Shown here: positions 6,361-15,955 of the stretch, piece after piece
Position numbering within the stretch: the stretch's first letter is position 1
How the letters are laid out: each line of letters opens with the position of its first letter
Source: an uncultured Pseudomonadales bacterium
Lineage (GTDB): Bacteria; Pseudomonadota; Gammaproteobacteria; Pseudomonadales; Cellvibrionaceae
DNA length: 15,966 nt
Assembly (NCBI GenBank): GCA_938048505.1
Contig: CALIUX010000300.1
Coordinates: 1 to 15,966, forward strand
Reading direction: 5' to 3'
Position numbers and translations under genes: made by a program
Notes under the pieces: generated by a model
The model's database searches: none
The model's input: only the letters and a program-made list of their open reading frames with translations
Told to the model about the DNA's origin: nothing

Positions 6361-6705
6361 TTAAATATTGCGGTGCAAAAAATAACGCGAGACACCCAGC
6401 ATTACTACAAAAGCAATATTCAGAAGAAAAATCCAAATAGAATCTTTATGCGCAATATGCGCAACAATTGCCGTTAGAAAAAAAAGTGCAGTGCCAGCAT
6501 AAGCCCACTCTTTAATTTGAATAGGCATTGACGGCAACAGCAATATCAAAACAGCTAGTATTTTGAGCACCGCAAGCTCAATCCGAAAAAAATCAGGAAA
6601 ACCTAGCTCGCGGATCCCTTGAATAGTTGGGCCATGAAAAATATAACTGGCGGCACTAAGCGATAAAATCACCCCAATCAATATTGTTGATACCCAATAA
6701 ATCAT
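6361..6705 (-). CDS. DoxX-like small membrane protein
   Basis: A 114-residue protein with four hydrophobic segments (about 2-20, 41-60, 66-85 and 90-108), the size and topology of DoxX-like family proteins. The IRELGFPDFFRIELAVLKILAVL stretch (about 31-53; key parts ELGFP and the Glu/Lys in segment 2) resembles this family, whose members have no settled general function; some are linked to redox or quinone chemistry. It follows sthA by 21 nt on the same strand, so it is probably in its transcript. The start at ATG 6703-6705 has AAGG about 10 nt upstream, a little distant. The family call rests on pattern recognition; exact role is unknown. Confidence 0.8.
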   Translation of the reverse strand: MIYWVSTILIGVILSLSAASYIFHGPTIQGIRELGFPDFFRIELAVLKILAVLILLLPSMPIQIKEWAYAGTALFFLTAIVAHIAHKDSIWIFLLNIAFVVMLGVSRYFLHRNI

Positions 6706-6726
6706 TTTGGAAGGCCTTGTATTATT

Positions 6727-8121
6727 TTACTGACGTTTTAACCGGTTTAAACCATTTAAGGCTGCTACGCGATACGCTTCTGCCATTGTAGGGTAGTTAA
6801 AGGTTGTATTCGTAAAGTAGTTGATATTATTCGCTTCACCAGGCTGTTTCATAATAGCTTGGCCAATGTGAATAATTTCTGCTGCTTCTGCGCCAAAGCA
6901 ATGAATACCTAAAATTTCTTGCGTATCCAAATGGAACAATATCTTTAACATGCCGACACCATCATCACTGATTTGCGCGCGTGCGGTATCTTTAAAGAAA
7001 GCTCGGCCGACTTCATAAGGCACTTTTGCAGCCGTTAGCTCGGCTTCTGTCTTACCGACTGAGCTAATCTCTGGCAATGTATAAATACCAGTGGGTGCAT
7101 CCGTGACTTTACGAACCGCTTGCCCTGTAATCGAATCAACTACTGCACGGCCCTGGTCATAGCTTGCACTGGCTAGGCTAGGCCACCCAACAACATCACC
7201 CGCAGCATAAATATTGGGGTTTGCTGTGCGGTATTCATCATCCACTTCAATTTGGCCTCGGCTATTGGCTTCAAGCCCCGCCATGGCTAGATTCAATTTT
7301 TCAGTATTGCCCGAACGACCATTTGACCACAGCATCGCATCGGCTTTAATGCGTTTACCCGACTTCAAATGGACAGTTACCATTTCATCAGATGCTTCAA
7401 GATAATCAAACTGCTCACTATGGCGAACTAAAACACCTTTATCACGCAAGTGGTAGCTTAAAGCATCTGTAATTTCAGTATCCAAAAACGACAGCAAACT
7501 ATCGCGACCATTAATCAAATCGACTTTAATCCCTAACCCCGAAAAAATAGAGGCATATTCACAACCAATCACACCCGCACCATAAATAACCAGTGTGCGT
7601 GGCGTATGCTCCATTTGCAAAATACTGTCACTGTCATAAACACGAGGATGTGTAAAATCAATATAGTCTGGCTGATAAGGGCGTGAGCCCGTTGCAATCA
7701 GAATTTTATCCGCCGTGATATTGTCAGATGTAGAGTTATCATATTTCACCACAACCGAATTTTCTGACGTAAACTCTGCCCACCCGCTATGTACGCGAAT
7801 ACGATTACGCATAAAATAGGTTTTATGCATAGACACTTTTTTGGGGATCACTTTCTTAGCCGCTTCGAGTACGGATGGATAGGTGATCGCACTCATTGCA
7901 TTCATCTGCAGCATGTCCGGCTGCTTGCGTACATTAACCACCTGTTTCACCACATGCCGTAACGCTTTGGAAGGAATTGTACCCTTATGTGTACAATTGC
8001 CGCCCAATGACTGAGCATCAACGACCCCTACACTTAACTCAGACTTCACTGCTGCCATCGCAGCTGCTTCGCCCGCAGGCCCTGCACCAATTACTAATAA
8101 ATCATAATGAAAATCGGTCAT
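6727..8121 (-). CDS. sthA: Soluble pyridine nucleotide transhydrogenase SthA
   Basis: Cytosolic FAD flavoprotein that moves hydride between NADPH and NADH, mainly draining excess NADPH. Its 464 residues align along the whole length with E. coli SthA as I remember it. The FAD motif is [13 protein letters not shown] (GAGPAG at 12-17). [13 protein letters not shown] (40-52) keeps the first cysteine (C43) but has T48 where disulfide reductases have the second, the SthA hallmark. The NAD(P) motif is [16 protein letters not shown], followed by [14 protein letters not shown] and the C-terminal [21 protein letters not shown] small oddity is D35 where E. coli has Glu after the second strand, with a one- to two-residue shorter loop. 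The ATG has AGGA about 9 nt upstream. It lies downstream of nqrM after a 147-nt gap that probably carries its promoter, and reads on into the DoxX-like gene. Confidence 0.97.
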   Translation of the reverse strand: MTDFHYDLLVIGAGPAGEAAAMAAVKSELSVGVVDAQSLGGNCTHKGTIPSKALRHVVKQVVNVRKQPDMLQMNAMSAITYPSVLEAAKKVIPKKVSMHKTYFMRNRIRVHSGWAEFTSENSVVVKYDNSTSDNITADKILIATGSRPYQPDYIDFTHPRVYDSDSILQMEHTPRTLVIYGAGVIGCEYASIFSGLGIKVDLINGRDSLLSFLDTEITDALSYHLRDKGVLVRHSEQFDYLEASDEMVTVHLKSGKRIKADAMLWSNGRSGNTEKLNLAMAGLEANSRGQIEVDDEYRTANPNIYAAGDVVGWPSLASASYDQGRAVVDSITGQAVRKVTDAPTGIYTLPEISSVGKTEAELTAAKVPYEVGRAFFKDTARAQISDDGVGMLKILFHLDTQEILGIHCFGAEAAEIIHIGQAIMKQPGEANNINYFTNTTFNYPTMAEAYRVAALNGLNRLKRQ

Positions 8122-8231
8122 TGAATATCCTATTGTTAGTCTGAGTGTCTATAAAGGTCATTAAAAGCATCCACCTTAAGCGTTTAATATTCAGCAGTGA
8201 ATACTAAACAAAGAGGTTAAATACGTTTCGA

Positions 8232-8253
8232 CTATTATTCAATACAATAATAG
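8232..8253. repeat. AT-rich 8-bp inverted repeat between nqrM and sthA
   Basis: CTATTATT (8232-8239) and AATAATAG (8246-8253) are exact reverse complements with a CAATAC loop, about 110 nt upstream of sthA and 15 nt beyond nqrM stop. It could be an operator for sthA or a weak mRNA end for apbE-nqrM. It lacks the GC-rich stem and T-run of an intrinsic terminator. No regulator is recognised. Confidence 0.35.
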
Positions 8254-8268
8254 CATTTTGCAAAGAAC

Positions 8269-8508
8269 TTATTTTTTTGCAGAAGCATCATAAGCCAAAT
8301 CGGAATGCGTTTTTTCTAATGCTTGTCGCTCTTGCTCTTCTTCGCACTTTTTGGGGTTTCCACCACACAAATCACAAGCTGTATCCATATTCAATGCTGC
8401 CATGCCACCACATGAACCTTTGATAGGTTTATTTTGCAAAATGACACCAATGGCCATGCCTGCAATCATAATAGCGATAAAGCCAAATGCTAGAATAAAT
8501 GTAATCAT
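8269..8508 (-). CDS. nqrM: NQR maturation protein NqrM (DUF539)
   Basis: A small membrane-anchored factor required to assemble active NQR, thought to deliver iron for the centre held by NqrD and NqrE cysteines. Its 79 residues show one N-terminal membrane helix (about 3-24), then the family signature IKGSCGG (C33) and the cysteines C45, C48 and C55, which probably bind the metal. A hydrophilic, charged tail follows (about 56-79), somewhat longer than the conserved core needs. The start at ATG 8506-8508 has GTGAGG about 8 nt upstream. It lies 52 nt downstream of apbE on the same strand, so the two NQR maturation genes are probably cotranscribed. Identity is supported both by the motif and by the nqr/apbE neighbourhood. 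Confidence 0.94.
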   Translation of the reverse strand: MITFILAFGFIAIMIAGMAIGVILQNKPIKGSCGGMAALNMDTACDLCGGNPKKCEEEQERQALEKTHSDLAYDASAKK

Positions 8509-8560
8509 CGTTAAAACCTCACTTTTACATTGCCACCCTACTCAATATTAAAGCAATCTT

Positions 8561-9637
8561 TTATTTGCCCGCTTCAAGATAGGGTAAAAAATAATCATTA
8601 TGGCGAACCGTAAAGCCATCGCCTTGCCGTTCAATCAAATACACTGCAACCCCTTGCGCATTAGCAAGTTCGAGTGCTTTGTCTCCACCCATCACACTAA
8701 ATGCTGTCGCTAAAGCGTCAGCTTTAGCAGCCGTGTCCGCTACAACCGTAATGGATGCTAGGTTATGCGTAATGGGTTTGCCCGTTGAAGGGTCAATGGT
8801 ATGCGAAAAACGCATGCCGTCTTTTTCATAATAATTGCGATAATCACCAGAAGTTGCCAAGCCGGCTTCCGATAAGCCAATAGGTCGAATTTTACCGCCT
8901 GCTTGGGGTGATTCAACACCAATACGCCATGCCTGACCTTGCGCATTGTGGCCATGCAAACGCAGCTCACCGCCAATTTCAACCATAAAATGATGCAAAC
9001 CCTGATCCCAAAGGTAGTCAGCAATTTCATCAACCGCATACCCTTTTGCAATAGCGGAAAAATCTAGCTGCACGTCTTTAAGCTTACGAATACGCGAGAA
9101 GGGTTTGTCGATCTCAATAGACTGATAACCCACATTAGCCATCACATGCTGCAGCTCGTTTTCTGTTGGTGCTTGATCTTGATCCCAATTTGCTCCAAAT
9201 CCCCAAGCATTCACAAGCGGCCCTACTGTTGCATCAAAAGCGCCATTACTCAGCTCACTGATCGTTTGGCTCAGGACTAAAACAGATAAGAATCGCGGTG
9301 AAACGTCTAACCATTCATCTTTAGGTGCAGCATTGATCGTCATAATTTCAGAGCTTTTAATATAGGTCGATAAGCTCTGATTGAACGCTTTAAGCTGCTC
9401 ATCAATAACCGGCTGCGTTCGCTCTGCTATTGTTTTTTGCTCGGGCTGTACAATAATTTTAATATTGTACGTCGTACCCATTGTCTGCCCTGAAAAAGCA
9501 ACTGTCTCAAAATCAGGAGACCGCTCACAACCGCTTAAGCAAAAAAGCGTCAAACAAAAAAGCGAGAGTCGCTTTGCCACCCTCGCTTTAGTTATCACAA
9601 TATGGCTCAGTAATAATGTTCGCTGTAATAAAAACAC
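8561..9637 (-). CDS. apbE: FAD:protein FMN transferase ApbE (lipoprotein)
   Basis: Transfers FMN from FAD to a threonine in target proteins by a phosphoester bond; here the targets are NqrC and NqrB, encoded upstream. The 358 residues contain MGTTY (53-57), FDATVGPLV (134-142), DFSAIAKGYAVD (192-203), SGDYRNY (263-269), HTIDPSTGKP (279-288) and DALATAF (307-313), the Mg2+ and FAD sites of the family. The N-terminus is a lipoprotein signal: a hydrophobic run ending in LSGC (C37), so the enzyme is membrane-tethered on the periplasmic side. The start is uncertain. GTG 9637 has AAGG about 11 nt upstream but gives a long n-region; GTG 9580 gives a neater 18-residue signal with a poor ribosome site. 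It lies after the nqrF terminator and before nqrM. Confidence 0.95.
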   Translation of the reverse strand: MFLLQRTLLLSHIVITKARVAKRLSLFCLTLFCLSGCERSPDFETVAFSGQTMGTTYNIKIIVQPEQKTIAERTQPVIDEQLKAFNQSLSTYIKSSEIMTINAAPKDEWLDVSPRFLSVLVLSQTISELSNGAFDATVGPLVNAWGFGANWDQDQAPTENELQHVMANVGYQSIEIDKPFSRIRKLKDVQLDFSAIAKGYAVDEIADYLWDQGLHHFMVEIGGELRLHGHNAQGQAWRIGVESPQAGGKIRPIGLSEAGLATSGDYRNYYEKDGMRFSHTIDPSTGKPITHNLASITVVADTAAKADALATAFSVMGGDKALELANAQGVAVYLIERQGDGFTVRHNDYFLPYLEAGK

Positions 9638-9674
9638 GTTTGCTATAACCTTAAATGGCAGATTCTAAGCTCTA

Positions 9675-9702
9675 ACTATAAAACCTAATGCTAATCTCTA
9701 AA
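9675..9702 (-). promoter_or_regulatory. Possible apbE-nqrM promoter
   Basis: On the minus strand TTTAGA (9697-9702), a 16-nt spacer and TATAGT (9675-9680) resemble a sigma70 promoter, about 38 nt before the GTG at 9637. It would explain expression of apbE and nqrM beyond the strong terminator at the end of nqrF. The matches are partial (4/6 and 5/6). Confidence 0.35.
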
Positions 9703-9781
9703 TGGATAGATGGTGGTATGAACACTTAAATTAAAAGCACTACTCGGAACAATCGTTACCTTGTACACCCTCTATAAAAGC

Positions 9782-9813
9782 AAAAAAGCCGCATTCTCTT
9801 TTAAGAATGCGGC
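9782..9813 (-). terminator. Intrinsic terminator of the nqr operon
   Basis: GCCGCATTC (9788-9796) pairs perfectly with GAATGCGGC (9805-9813) around an 8-nt loop. On the minus strand the stem is followed directly by six Ts (9782-9787). It begins 8 nt after nqrF stop. This is a textbook Rho-independent terminator, and it separates nqrABCDEF from apbE-nqrM. Confidence 0.93.
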
Positions 9814-9820
9814 AATTCAT

Positions 9821-11044
9821 TTAGCCACCAAAATCATCAAGCATGATGTTTTCGTCTTCTACACCCAAATCTTTTAGCATTTGGATAACAGACTGGTTCA
9901 TGATTGGCGGTCCACACATGTAGAACTCACAATCTTCTGGTGCTGGGTGATCTTTCAGGTATTGCTCAAATAATACATTATGAATAAAACCTGTTAAACC
10001 TTCCCAGTTATCTTCTGGCTGAGGATCACTCATGGCAACATGCCATTCAAAGTTTTCATTCTCAGAGGCCAGTTGATCATATTCGTCTTGATAGAACAGT
10101 TCACGTAATGAACGTGCGCCGTACCAAAACGAGATTTTACGATCACTTTTAAGGCGACGAAGCTGGTCAAAGATATGTGAACGCATCGGCGCCATACCTG
10201 CACCACCACCAATAAAGACCATCTCGGCGTCGGTATCTTTCGCAAAAAACTCACCAAATGGACCATAAACAGTAATCGTATCACCGGGTTTTAAGCTAAA
10301 GACATACGATGACATTTGACCGGGCGGTAAACCTTCGGTGCGTGGTGGTGGAGTTGCAATACGAATATTGAACTTCACAACGCCTTTTTCTTCTGGGTAG
10401 TTCGCCATTGAATAAGCACGAATAACGGGCTCATCCACTTTAGACTCTAAGTTAAAGAAGCCAAAATGCTCCCAATCGCCACGGTACTCTTCTTCGATAT
10501 CAAAATCTTTGAACTGTACATGGTGAGCTGGCGCTTCAAGCTGAACATAACCACCCGCACGGAAATCAACATTTTCACCTTCAGGTAACTTAAGCGTAAG
10601 TTCCTTAATAAAGGTTGCCATGTTGGGGTTAGATTCAACGGTACATTCCCACTGCTTAACACCAAATACATCGTCTTCAACTTCGATGTGCATATTTTCT
10701 TTTACGGGTACTTGGCAGCTTAAACGCCAGCCCTCTTTGGCTTCACGCTTGGTAAAGTGAGAGGCTTCTGTTGGCAGCATTTCACCACCACCTGACTCAA
10801 CAATACACTTACACTGCGCACAACTACCACCGCCACCACATGCCGAAGGTAAAAATAGGCCCGCGCCTGATAGCGTTTGCAATAACTTACCGCCTGCAGC
10901 CGCTACAATTTCTTTTTCACCGTTAACTAAAATGGTCACATCACCGCTTGCAACAAGCTTGGCACGAGCGGACAAAATAATGCCCACTAATACCAACACG
11001 ATGATGGTGAACATCACTACACCTAAAATAATTTCTATATTCAT
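9821..11044 (-). CDS. nqrF: Na+-NQR subunit F (NADH dehydrogenase, FAD, 2Fe-2S)
   Basis: Entry point of electrons: oxidises NADH through FAD and passes electrons via a 2Fe-2S cluster to the membrane subunits. The 407 residues are typical. One N-terminal membrane anchor (about 4-24) is followed by a plant-type ferredoxin domain with C69, C75, C78 ([11 protein letters not shown]) and C110. Next comes a ferredoxin-reductase FAD domain with [11 protein letters not shown], and an NADH domain with [13 protein letters not shown] and [11 protein letters not shown]. The start at ATG 11044 has GGGAT upstream and follows nqrE by 18 nt, the largest gap in the operon. It is the last gene, with the terminator just beyond its stop. 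Confidence 0.98.
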   Translation of the reverse strand: MNIEIILGVVMFTIIVLVLVGIILSARAKLVASGDVTILVNGEKEIVAAAGGKLLQTLSGAGLFLPSACGGGGSCAQCKCIVESGGGEMLPTEASHFTKREAKEGWRLSCQVPVKENMHIEVEDDVFGVKQWECTVESNPNMATFIKELTLKLPEGENVDFRAGGYVQLEAPAHHVQFKDFDIEEEYRGDWEHFGFFNLESKVDEPVIRAYSMANYPEEKGVVKFNIRIATPPPRTEGLPPGQMSSYVFSLKPGDTITVYGPFGEFFAKDTDAEMVFIGGGAGMAPMRSHIFDQLRRLKSDRKISFWYGARSLRELFYQDEYDQLASENENFEWHVAMSDPQPEDNWEGLTGFIHNVLFEQYLKDHPAPEDCEFYMCGPPIMNQSVIQMLKDLGVEDENIMLDDFGG

Positions 11045-11062
11045 TATCGTGTTATCCCGCTG

Positions 11063-11671
11063 TTATAGGTCGATGCCGCCAAACGACATGAAGCCCAAAG
11101 ACATCAAACCTACAGTGATAAAGGTAATACCAAGACCTTTAAGGCCATCGGGTACATCACTGTATTTCATTTTTTCACGGATACCCGCCAATGCAGTAAT
11201 GGCCAACGCCCAACCCACACCAGAGCCCGCACCAAATACAGTACTTTCAACTAAGTTGTAATCACGCTCAACCATAAACAATGCGGCACCCATGATGGCG
11301 CAGTTCACTGTAATAAGTGGCAAGAAAACACCTAGTGCGTTGTACAGGGGCGGAAAGTACTTATCGAGTACCATTTCCATGATTTGAACAATCGCAGCAA
11401 TCACACCAATATATGAAATTAAGCCCAAGAAGCTTAAATCCACTTCGGGAAGACCGGCCCAAGCCAATGCACCTTCAGCTAATAGGTATTTATAAATTAT
11501 ATTATTGACTGGCACAGTGACTGTGAGAACAACAATCACCGCAATACCCAAACCTAGAGCAGCATCAACTTTCTTAGAGATAGCTAAAAACGTGCACATG
11601 CCTAAAAAGAATGACAGTGCCATATTCTCGATAAAAATCGAGCGGATAAATAAACTCAGTAGTTCTTCCAT
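11063..11671 (-). CDS. nqrE: Na+-NQR subunit E
   Basis: Six-helix inner-membrane subunit that pairs with NqrD; together they hold an iron (2Fe-2S) centre midway across the membrane. The 202 residues are mostly hydrophobic. C26 (LGMC) and C124 (TVNCAIMG) match the conserved cysteines C26 and C120 of the 198-residue V. cholerae protein, implying a small insertion of about four residues between them. Its ATG overlaps the nqrD stop as TAATG, and a GGAGG site lies about 7 nt upstream inside nqrD, so translation is probably coupled. Confidence 0.98.
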   Translation of the reverse strand: MEELLSLFIRSIFIENMALSFFLGMCTFLAISKKVDAALGLGIAVIVVLTVTVPVNNIIYKYLLAEGALAWAGLPEVDLSFLGLISYIGVIAAIVQIMEMVLDKYFPPLYNALGVFLPLITVNCAIMGAALFMVERDYNLVESTVFGAGSGVGWALAITALAGIREKMKYSDVPDGLKGLGITFITVGLMSLGFMSFGGIDL

Positions 11672-12333
11672 TACAGAACCTCCGCCGTCTTAGTGGTGTT
11701 ATGAGCAATTTTAAATTCATCTTGCTCCACTTGTGCAGGCTTATAAGCGCGGACACCCCAAATAATTAAGCCGATTAGGAAGAAGGCCGATGGCGCAAGT
11801 AACAATAAGCCATTAGAAATATACCAGCCGCCTTCAGTCGCCAATGGCAAAATTTCAAAGCCTAACAACTTACCTGAACCAAAAAGCTCACGAATGGTGC
11901 CAATAATGATCAAGAAAAAGCTGTAACCCAAGCCATTACCAATACCATCGAGAAAACTGGGTAGTGGTGGATTTTTCATGGCGAAAGCTTCAGCTCGCCC
12001 CATTACAATACAGTTGGTAATGATCAAACCAACAAATACCGCAAGCTGTTTAGAAACATCGTAAGCAACAGCTTTTAGCACCTGATCAACAAGAATGACC
12101 AGTGACGCAATAATCGTCATCTGCACAATGATACGAATATTATTGGGGACTTGATTGCGAACGACCGAAACAAAAAAGTTTGAAAATGCCGTTACCGTCG
12201 TTAAAGCAACGCACATAACTAAGGTGACTTTCAAACTGGTAGTTACCGCCAAGGCTGAACAGATACCAAGCACCTGCAAGCCAATGGGATTGTCATCGAG
12301 GATGGGTTTAAAAAGTAGTTCTTTTGCTTTCAT
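11671..12333 (-). CDS. nqrD: Na+-NQR subunit D
   Basis: Inner-membrane partner of NqrE with inverted topology; the pair forms the electron path and part of the Na+ channel. The 220 residues include the conserved C25 (LGICSALAV) and C108 ([14 protein letters not shown]), corresponding to C29 and C112 in V. cholerae. [11 protein letters not shown] and [12 protein letters not shown] are also family signatures. The C-terminus (about 205-220) is a hydrophilic tail slightly longer than usual. ATG 12331-12333 follows nqrC by 2 nt, with AAGG about 8 nt upstream. The stop overlaps nqrE by one base. Confidence 0.98.
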   Translation of the reverse strand: MKAKELLFKPILDDNPIGLQVLGICSALAVTTSLKVTLVMCVALTTVTAFSNFFVSVVRNQVPNNIRIIVQMTIIASLVILVDQVLKAVAYDVSKQLAVFVGLIITNCIVMGRAEAFAMKNPPLPSFLDGIGNGLGYSFFLIIIGTIRELFGSGKLLGFEILPLATEGGWYISNGLLLLAPSAFFLIGLIIWGVRAYKPAQVEQDEFKIAHNTTKTAEVL

Positions 12334-12335
12334 GA

Positions 12336-13112
12336 CTAGGCCTTACCTTTTTTCATGTTAGCGATAAATGGACCATAGCCTTCTTCACCCAACCAAAAGT
12401 GAATGAGGTTATGGACACCCCTAGTAGTTAAGGTCGCACCTGATAGACCATCAACCTTATATTGTGAGCCAGCCGCAGCGGAATCAACCGTGCCTTTGAT
12501 GATGGCAATAGAAATATTACCTTGGTCATCAAAGAGCTTTTTGCCAGGCCATATTGCCTTCCAGCGTGGATTGTCAACTTCACCGCCCAACCCTGGAGTT
12601 TCTTTATGGTCATAAAAGCCAAGGCCCACAACGGTATTCATATCGCCTTCAACAGCAAGGAAGCCATACAAAGTACCCCATAAGCCATAGCCACGAACAG
12701 GCAAAACAACAATTTCTTTGCCGTCACTGCTCTGAGCAATGTAGACTTTAGCGTACTTTTCACGCTTACCAATTTTAGCAATATCGTCCTCAACAGGGCT
12801 TGACAGGCTAGGGTCTTTAGCAGCTTTAACTTGGTCATAACGCGCCAAATCACCTACTGCAGAGCTGTCAGTAAATTGACCTGTTGATAAATCAACAATT
12901 TTCACATCAACTGCTTTGAATTGTTCTTCAATTTTAACGCCCTGCTCCAACATACCTGCAGCAGATAAAATATTGCGTTTAAAATCGAGCTCTTTGTTAG
13001 CGACTTGCGCCGGCTTTAATAAAACTGCCGCAGTCGATACGATTACTGAACACACTACGCAAAGTAGTGTGGCAACCGTTATCGTTTTTGCAATGCTATC
13101 TTTACTAGCCAC
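12336..13112 (-). CDS. nqrC: Na+-NQR subunit C (covalent FMN)
   Basis: Membrane-anchored periplasmic subunit that carries one covalently bound FMN. The 258 residues have a single N-terminal membrane helix (about 10-32), then a soluble FMN-binding domain. The flavinylation motif DGLSGATLT is present, with T227 the likely attachment residue, modified by ApbE. The start codon is GTG (13110-13112), fixed by a GGAGG site 7 nt upstream. It overlaps the end of nqrB by 8 nt, so coupled translation is likely. [14 protein letters not shown] and [11 protein letters not shown] are further family blocks. Confidence 0.98.
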   Translation of the reverse strand: MASKDSIAKTITVATLLCVVCSVIVSTAAVLLKPAQVANKELDFKRNILSAAGMLEQGVKIEEQFKAVDVKIVDLSTGQFTDSSAVGDLARYDQVKAAKDPSLSSPVEDDIAKIGKREKYAKVYIAQSSDGKEIVVLPVRGYGLWGTLYGFLAVEGDMNTVVGLGFYDHKETPGLGGEVDNPRWKAIWPGKKLFDDQGNISIAIIKGTVDSAAAGSQYKVDGLSGATLTTRGVHNLIHFWLGEEGYGPFIANMKKGKA

Positions 13113-14304
13113 GTGCTAACCTCCGCTTGATATTTGACTCAACCACAAAGTGGTCAATGAGAGGTGCAAAGAGGTTGGCAAAAAGAATTGCTAACATCAT
13201 GCCCTCAGGGAATGCGGGGTTGACCACGCGAATAAGCACCACCATAAAGCCGATGAGTGCGCCATAAATCCATTTGCCTTTATTGGTCATTGATGCCGAA
13301 ACGGGATCCGTTGCCATAAAGATCATACCAAAGGCAAAACCACCAATAACAAGATGCCAGTAAAACGGTAAAGCAAACATCGGGTTGGTTTCAGAGCCAA
13401 TTGCATTGAGGAGTAATGACGTAGCCGTCATACCCAAGAAAACACCCACAACAATGCGGAAAGAAGCAATGCCCATTGCCAACAATACGGCACCACCAAT
13501 AAAGATGGCCAATGTTGATGTTTCACCCATAGAGCCCTGAACTGTTCCAAGAAATGCATCGAACCATGTCAATTGCTGGCTCATTGCATCAACACCTTGT
13601 GAGGCAGCAACAGATAGTGCTGTGGCACCGGTGTAACCGTCTACAGCAGTCCATACGGCATCACCACTCATTGCACTAGGGTAGGCAAAGAATAAGAAAG
13701 CTCGGCCAGTTAATGCAGGGTTTAAGAAGTTTTTACCCGTTCCACCAAAGACTTCTTTACCAATCACAACACCAAACGAAATACCCAATGCGGCTTGCCA
13801 CAATGGAATACTCGGTGGAAGGATAAGTGCAAACAGAATAGACGTAACAAAAAAGCCTTCATTGACTTCGTGGCCACGTTTCATAGCAAAAAGAACTTCC
13901 CAGAAACCGCCCACAACAAAGACTGTGGCATAAACGGGTAAGAAGTAGAGTGCACCTAGGATCATGTTATCCCAAATACTCGCCGCATCATGGCCTGTTA
14001 GCATTGCTGCTAATGCACCACGCCAGCCTTCAACGCCTGCCATACCCATATCTGCAAGGATAGTGTTGGCTTGAAAACCGGTATTGTACATACCAAAGAA
14101 CATGGCCGGAAAAGCACATAACCATACGGTGATCATCATGCGCTTAAGGTCAATACCATCACGAACATGAGAGGTCGTTTTGGTCACATCTTTAGGCTTG
14201 TAGAAAACCGTATCGATGGCTTCGTATAAAGCGTACCAGCTTTCCCACTTACCACCTTTGTGGAAGTGAGGTTCCATATCATCTAAGACTTTACGTAAAC
14301 TCAT
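13105..14304 (-). CDS. nqrB: Na+-NQR subunit B (covalent FMN, riboflavin/quinone site)
   Basis: Largest membrane subunit; it carries a covalent FMN and non-covalent riboflavin and contributes to ubiquinone reduction and Na+ movement. The 399 residues hold about ten hydrophobic segments. The flavinylation site is DGYTGATAL, with T228 the likely attachment threonine (T236 in V. cholerae); Thr replaces the Ser commonly found first in SGAT, which fits the (S/T)GAT pattern. Other blocks seen are [14 protein letters not shown] and FMATDPVSA. The start at ATG 14304 has GGAGG 8 nt upstream and lies 3 nt beyond the nqrA stop. Confidence 0.98.
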   Translation of the reverse strand: MSLRKVLDDMEPHFHKGGKWESWYALYEAIDTVFYKPKDVTKTTSHVRDGIDLKRMMITVWLCAFPAMFFGMYNTGFQANTILADMGMAGVEGWRGALAAMLTGHDAASIWDNMILGALYFLPVYATVFVVGGFWEVLFAMKRGHEVNEGFFVTSILFALILPPSIPLWQAALGISFGVVIGKEVFGGTGKNFLNPALTGRAFLFFAYPSAMSGDAVWTAVDGYTGATALSVAASQGVDAMSQQLTWFDAFLGTVQGSMGETSTLAIFIGGAVLLAMGIASFRIVVGVFLGMTATSLLLNAIGSETNPMFALPFYWHLVIGGFAFGMIFMATDPVSASMTNKGKWIYGALIGFMVVLIRVVNPAFPEGMMLAILFANLFAPLIDHFVVESNIKRRLARG

Positions 14305-14307
14305 GGG

Positions 14308-15648
14308 TTAGCCCTCCACTTCGATACGAGTTAAGTTGTTGCGAAGCAAGGGGCCGTACTCGTATTTGCCAGGGCAAACAAAAGTACATAAAGCCAAATC
14401 TTCTTCATCAAGCTCTAATGCACCCAACTTTTGCGCCATATCCGTATCACCTACAATGATCGAACGCAGTAGTTGTGTTGGCAAGATATCTAATGGCATC
14501 ACTTTTTCATAAGCGCCCACAGGTACCATTGCACGCTCACTACCGTTTGTACTGGTTGTGAAGTTGAACAATTTATTGGTGAGCTTTGAAACGTAGATAT
14601 TGAGTACAGAGAATTTCTCGATACCAGGGCGTAAGTAATGCATGACTTCACGCTCACGACCTTCAAGCAAAACACTGATCTGAGTGTGGTAGCGACCCAA
14701 GTAGCTTAGTGGGCCACGCGCTGCACGGCCACCGAATACAGAACCCGAAACAATACGGTTCTCACCCGATTTAAGCTGACCGGCCGTTAACTCTTCGAGG
14801 TTAGCACCCAACAGGGTGCGTACTAATCGTGGTTTTTCGACTTGAGGGCCGCCAAGCGCAACAACACGTTCTGAGTTAAGCTGGCCTGTTGTAAAGAGCT
14901 CAGCAACCGCAATCACATCTTGATAGCCAATTGTCCAAACAACCTTTTCAGCACTCACAGGGTTGAGGTAATGAATGTGAGTGCCCACATTTCCAGCAGG
15001 ATGCACACCACCAAATGTTTCATACTGTACTGATGACGCACTCGCTTTAGGGAGATCGGCACCCTGGGCGTGACAGACAAATGTCTTGCCTTCAGTCAGT
15101 TTGCTGATGATGTCGAGACCTTGCTTAAACGCTTCGGTCTTTTGTGCAATCACAACAGCGGGGTCAGCAGCAAGTGGATTCGTATCCATTGCAGCAATAA
15201 AAATCGCTGAAGGTGCTGTATCAATCGCAGGGACCTTACTGAATGGACGAGTACGCAATGCTGTCCAAAGACCCGACTTAACCAGATTATTAACTATCTG
15301 CTCACGCGTTAAGCCTGAAAGCTGCGCAGCAGAATACTGTTCAAAGTACTCGGCTTCACTGCCTTCTACATCAATCACAACAGATTGAAAGACTCGGCGT
15401 TCGCCACGGTTGATCGCAGCAACTGTACCGGCTGCGGGTGCCGTGTAAATAACACCTGGCGTTTTTTTATCGGAAAAAAGCTCTTGTCCAAGTTTGACCT
15501 TATCGCCAACCTGCACTGCCATTGTGGGCTTCATACCGTGGTAATCAAAGCCAACAACAGCAACCGATCGCACTTTAGGGCCATCCTCAATGGACTGCTG
15601 TGGTTTACCTGTAATAGGTAAATCCAGCCCTTGACGGATTTTTCTCAT
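14308..15648 (-). CDS. nqrA: Na+-NQR subunit A
   Basis: Peripheral cytosolic subunit of the Na+ pump, involved in quinone binding; it has no flavin or metal of its own. Its 446 residues match the usual length. The N-terminus ([10 protein letters not shown]) and the central [16 protein letters not shown] and VWTIGYQDV blocks, then [10 protein letters not shown] and the C-terminal [13 protein letters not shown], are family signatures. No membrane helix is seen. The start at ATG 15646-15648 has AGGCAAG upstream. It is the first gene of the operon, so control of the whole complex should lie in the 318 nt upstream. Confidence 0.98.
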   Translation of the reverse strand: MRKIRQGLDLPITGKPQQSIEDGPKVRSVAVVGFDYHGMKPTMAVQVGDKVKLGQELFSDKKTPGVIYTAPAAGTVAAINRGERRVFQSVVIDVEGSEAEYFEQYSAAQLSGLTREQIVNNLVKSGLWTALRTRPFSKVPAIDTAPSAIFIAAMDTNPLAADPAVVIAQKTEAFKQGLDIISKLTEGKTFVCHAQGADLPKASASSVQYETFGGVHPAGNVGTHIHYLNPVSAEKVVWTIGYQDVIAVAELFTTGQLNSERVVALGGPQVEKPRLVRTLLGANLEELTAGQLKSGENRIVSGSVFGGRAARGPLSYLGRYHTQISVLLEGREREVMHYLRPGIEKFSVLNIYVSKLTNKLFNFTTSTNGSERAMVPVGAYEKVMPLDILPTQLLRSIIVGDTDMAQKLGALELDEEDLALCTFVCPGKYEYGPLLRNNLTRIEVEG

Positions 15649-15855
15649 ACGTCTTGCCTAGTTTAAAGTTAAAAGTGAATAAAATTCGGATGGGAAGCGG
15701 CACACAACATCAACCACTCCGCAAAAACAGTTTCTTTCTATTAGAGTCAAGCACAACAATAGCGGGGAGCAAGCGCGAGGGAGAACTCCAGGTGTAGCAT
15801 TATTGGCAAGTTGGCCGCGATTTCATCTCAAGCAGGCTCAACACAACTGACCCAT
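15649..15855 (-). other. Long untranslated leader of nqrA
   Basis: If transcription begins at the TATAAT box at 15896-15901, the nqr mRNA has a leader of about 240 nt. I see no complete gene, riboswitch signature or clear attenuator in it. Two tiny minus-strand frames (8 and 17 codons, linked by a TAATG junction) exist near 15763-15843 without convincing ribosome sites. Confidence 0.4.
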
Positions 15856-15860
15856 ATTAG

Positions 15861-15935
15861 GGCGCAACATAGTAGGGGCGCAAAAAATCAGCGCAATTAT
15901 AGAGATTGGCGCAGATAAACTCCAGTGCTTATCTG
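15861..15935 (-). promoter_or_regulatory. Presumed nqr control region: TATAAT, (G/A)GCGCA repeats and inverted repeat
   Basis: The minus strand has a perfect TATAAT (15896-15901) with only a weak -35 (around 15919-15925). Four plus-strand (G/A)GCGCA motifs begin at 15861, 15877, 15890 and 15908, flanking the box. CAGATAA (15912-15918) and TTATCTG (15929-15935) form an inverted repeat over the -35 area. The grouping suggests regulated transcription of nqrA. The binding protein is not recognised. Confidence 0.45.
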
Positions 15936-15955
15936 GTATAAGAAAGGCAACTTCG

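Noticed and set aside
10932..11261. 109-codon plus-strand frame opposite nqrF/nqrE
   Set aside because: Antisense shadow of two certain genes, with basic, low-information composition; the same holds for other antisense frames in the nqr block.
8561..15648. Operon considered as Rnf (rnfABCDGE) rather than NQR
   Set aside because: The FAD/2Fe-2S NADH-oxidising NqrF and the peripheral NqrA are present, RnfB/RnfC-type ferredoxin subunits are absent, and nqrM adjoins.
15763..15843. Two tiny minus-strand frames joined by TAATG in the nqrA leader, like a leader peptide
   Set aside because: No ribosome sites, no runs of a regulatory amino acid and no terminator/antiterminator pair, so attenuation is not supported.
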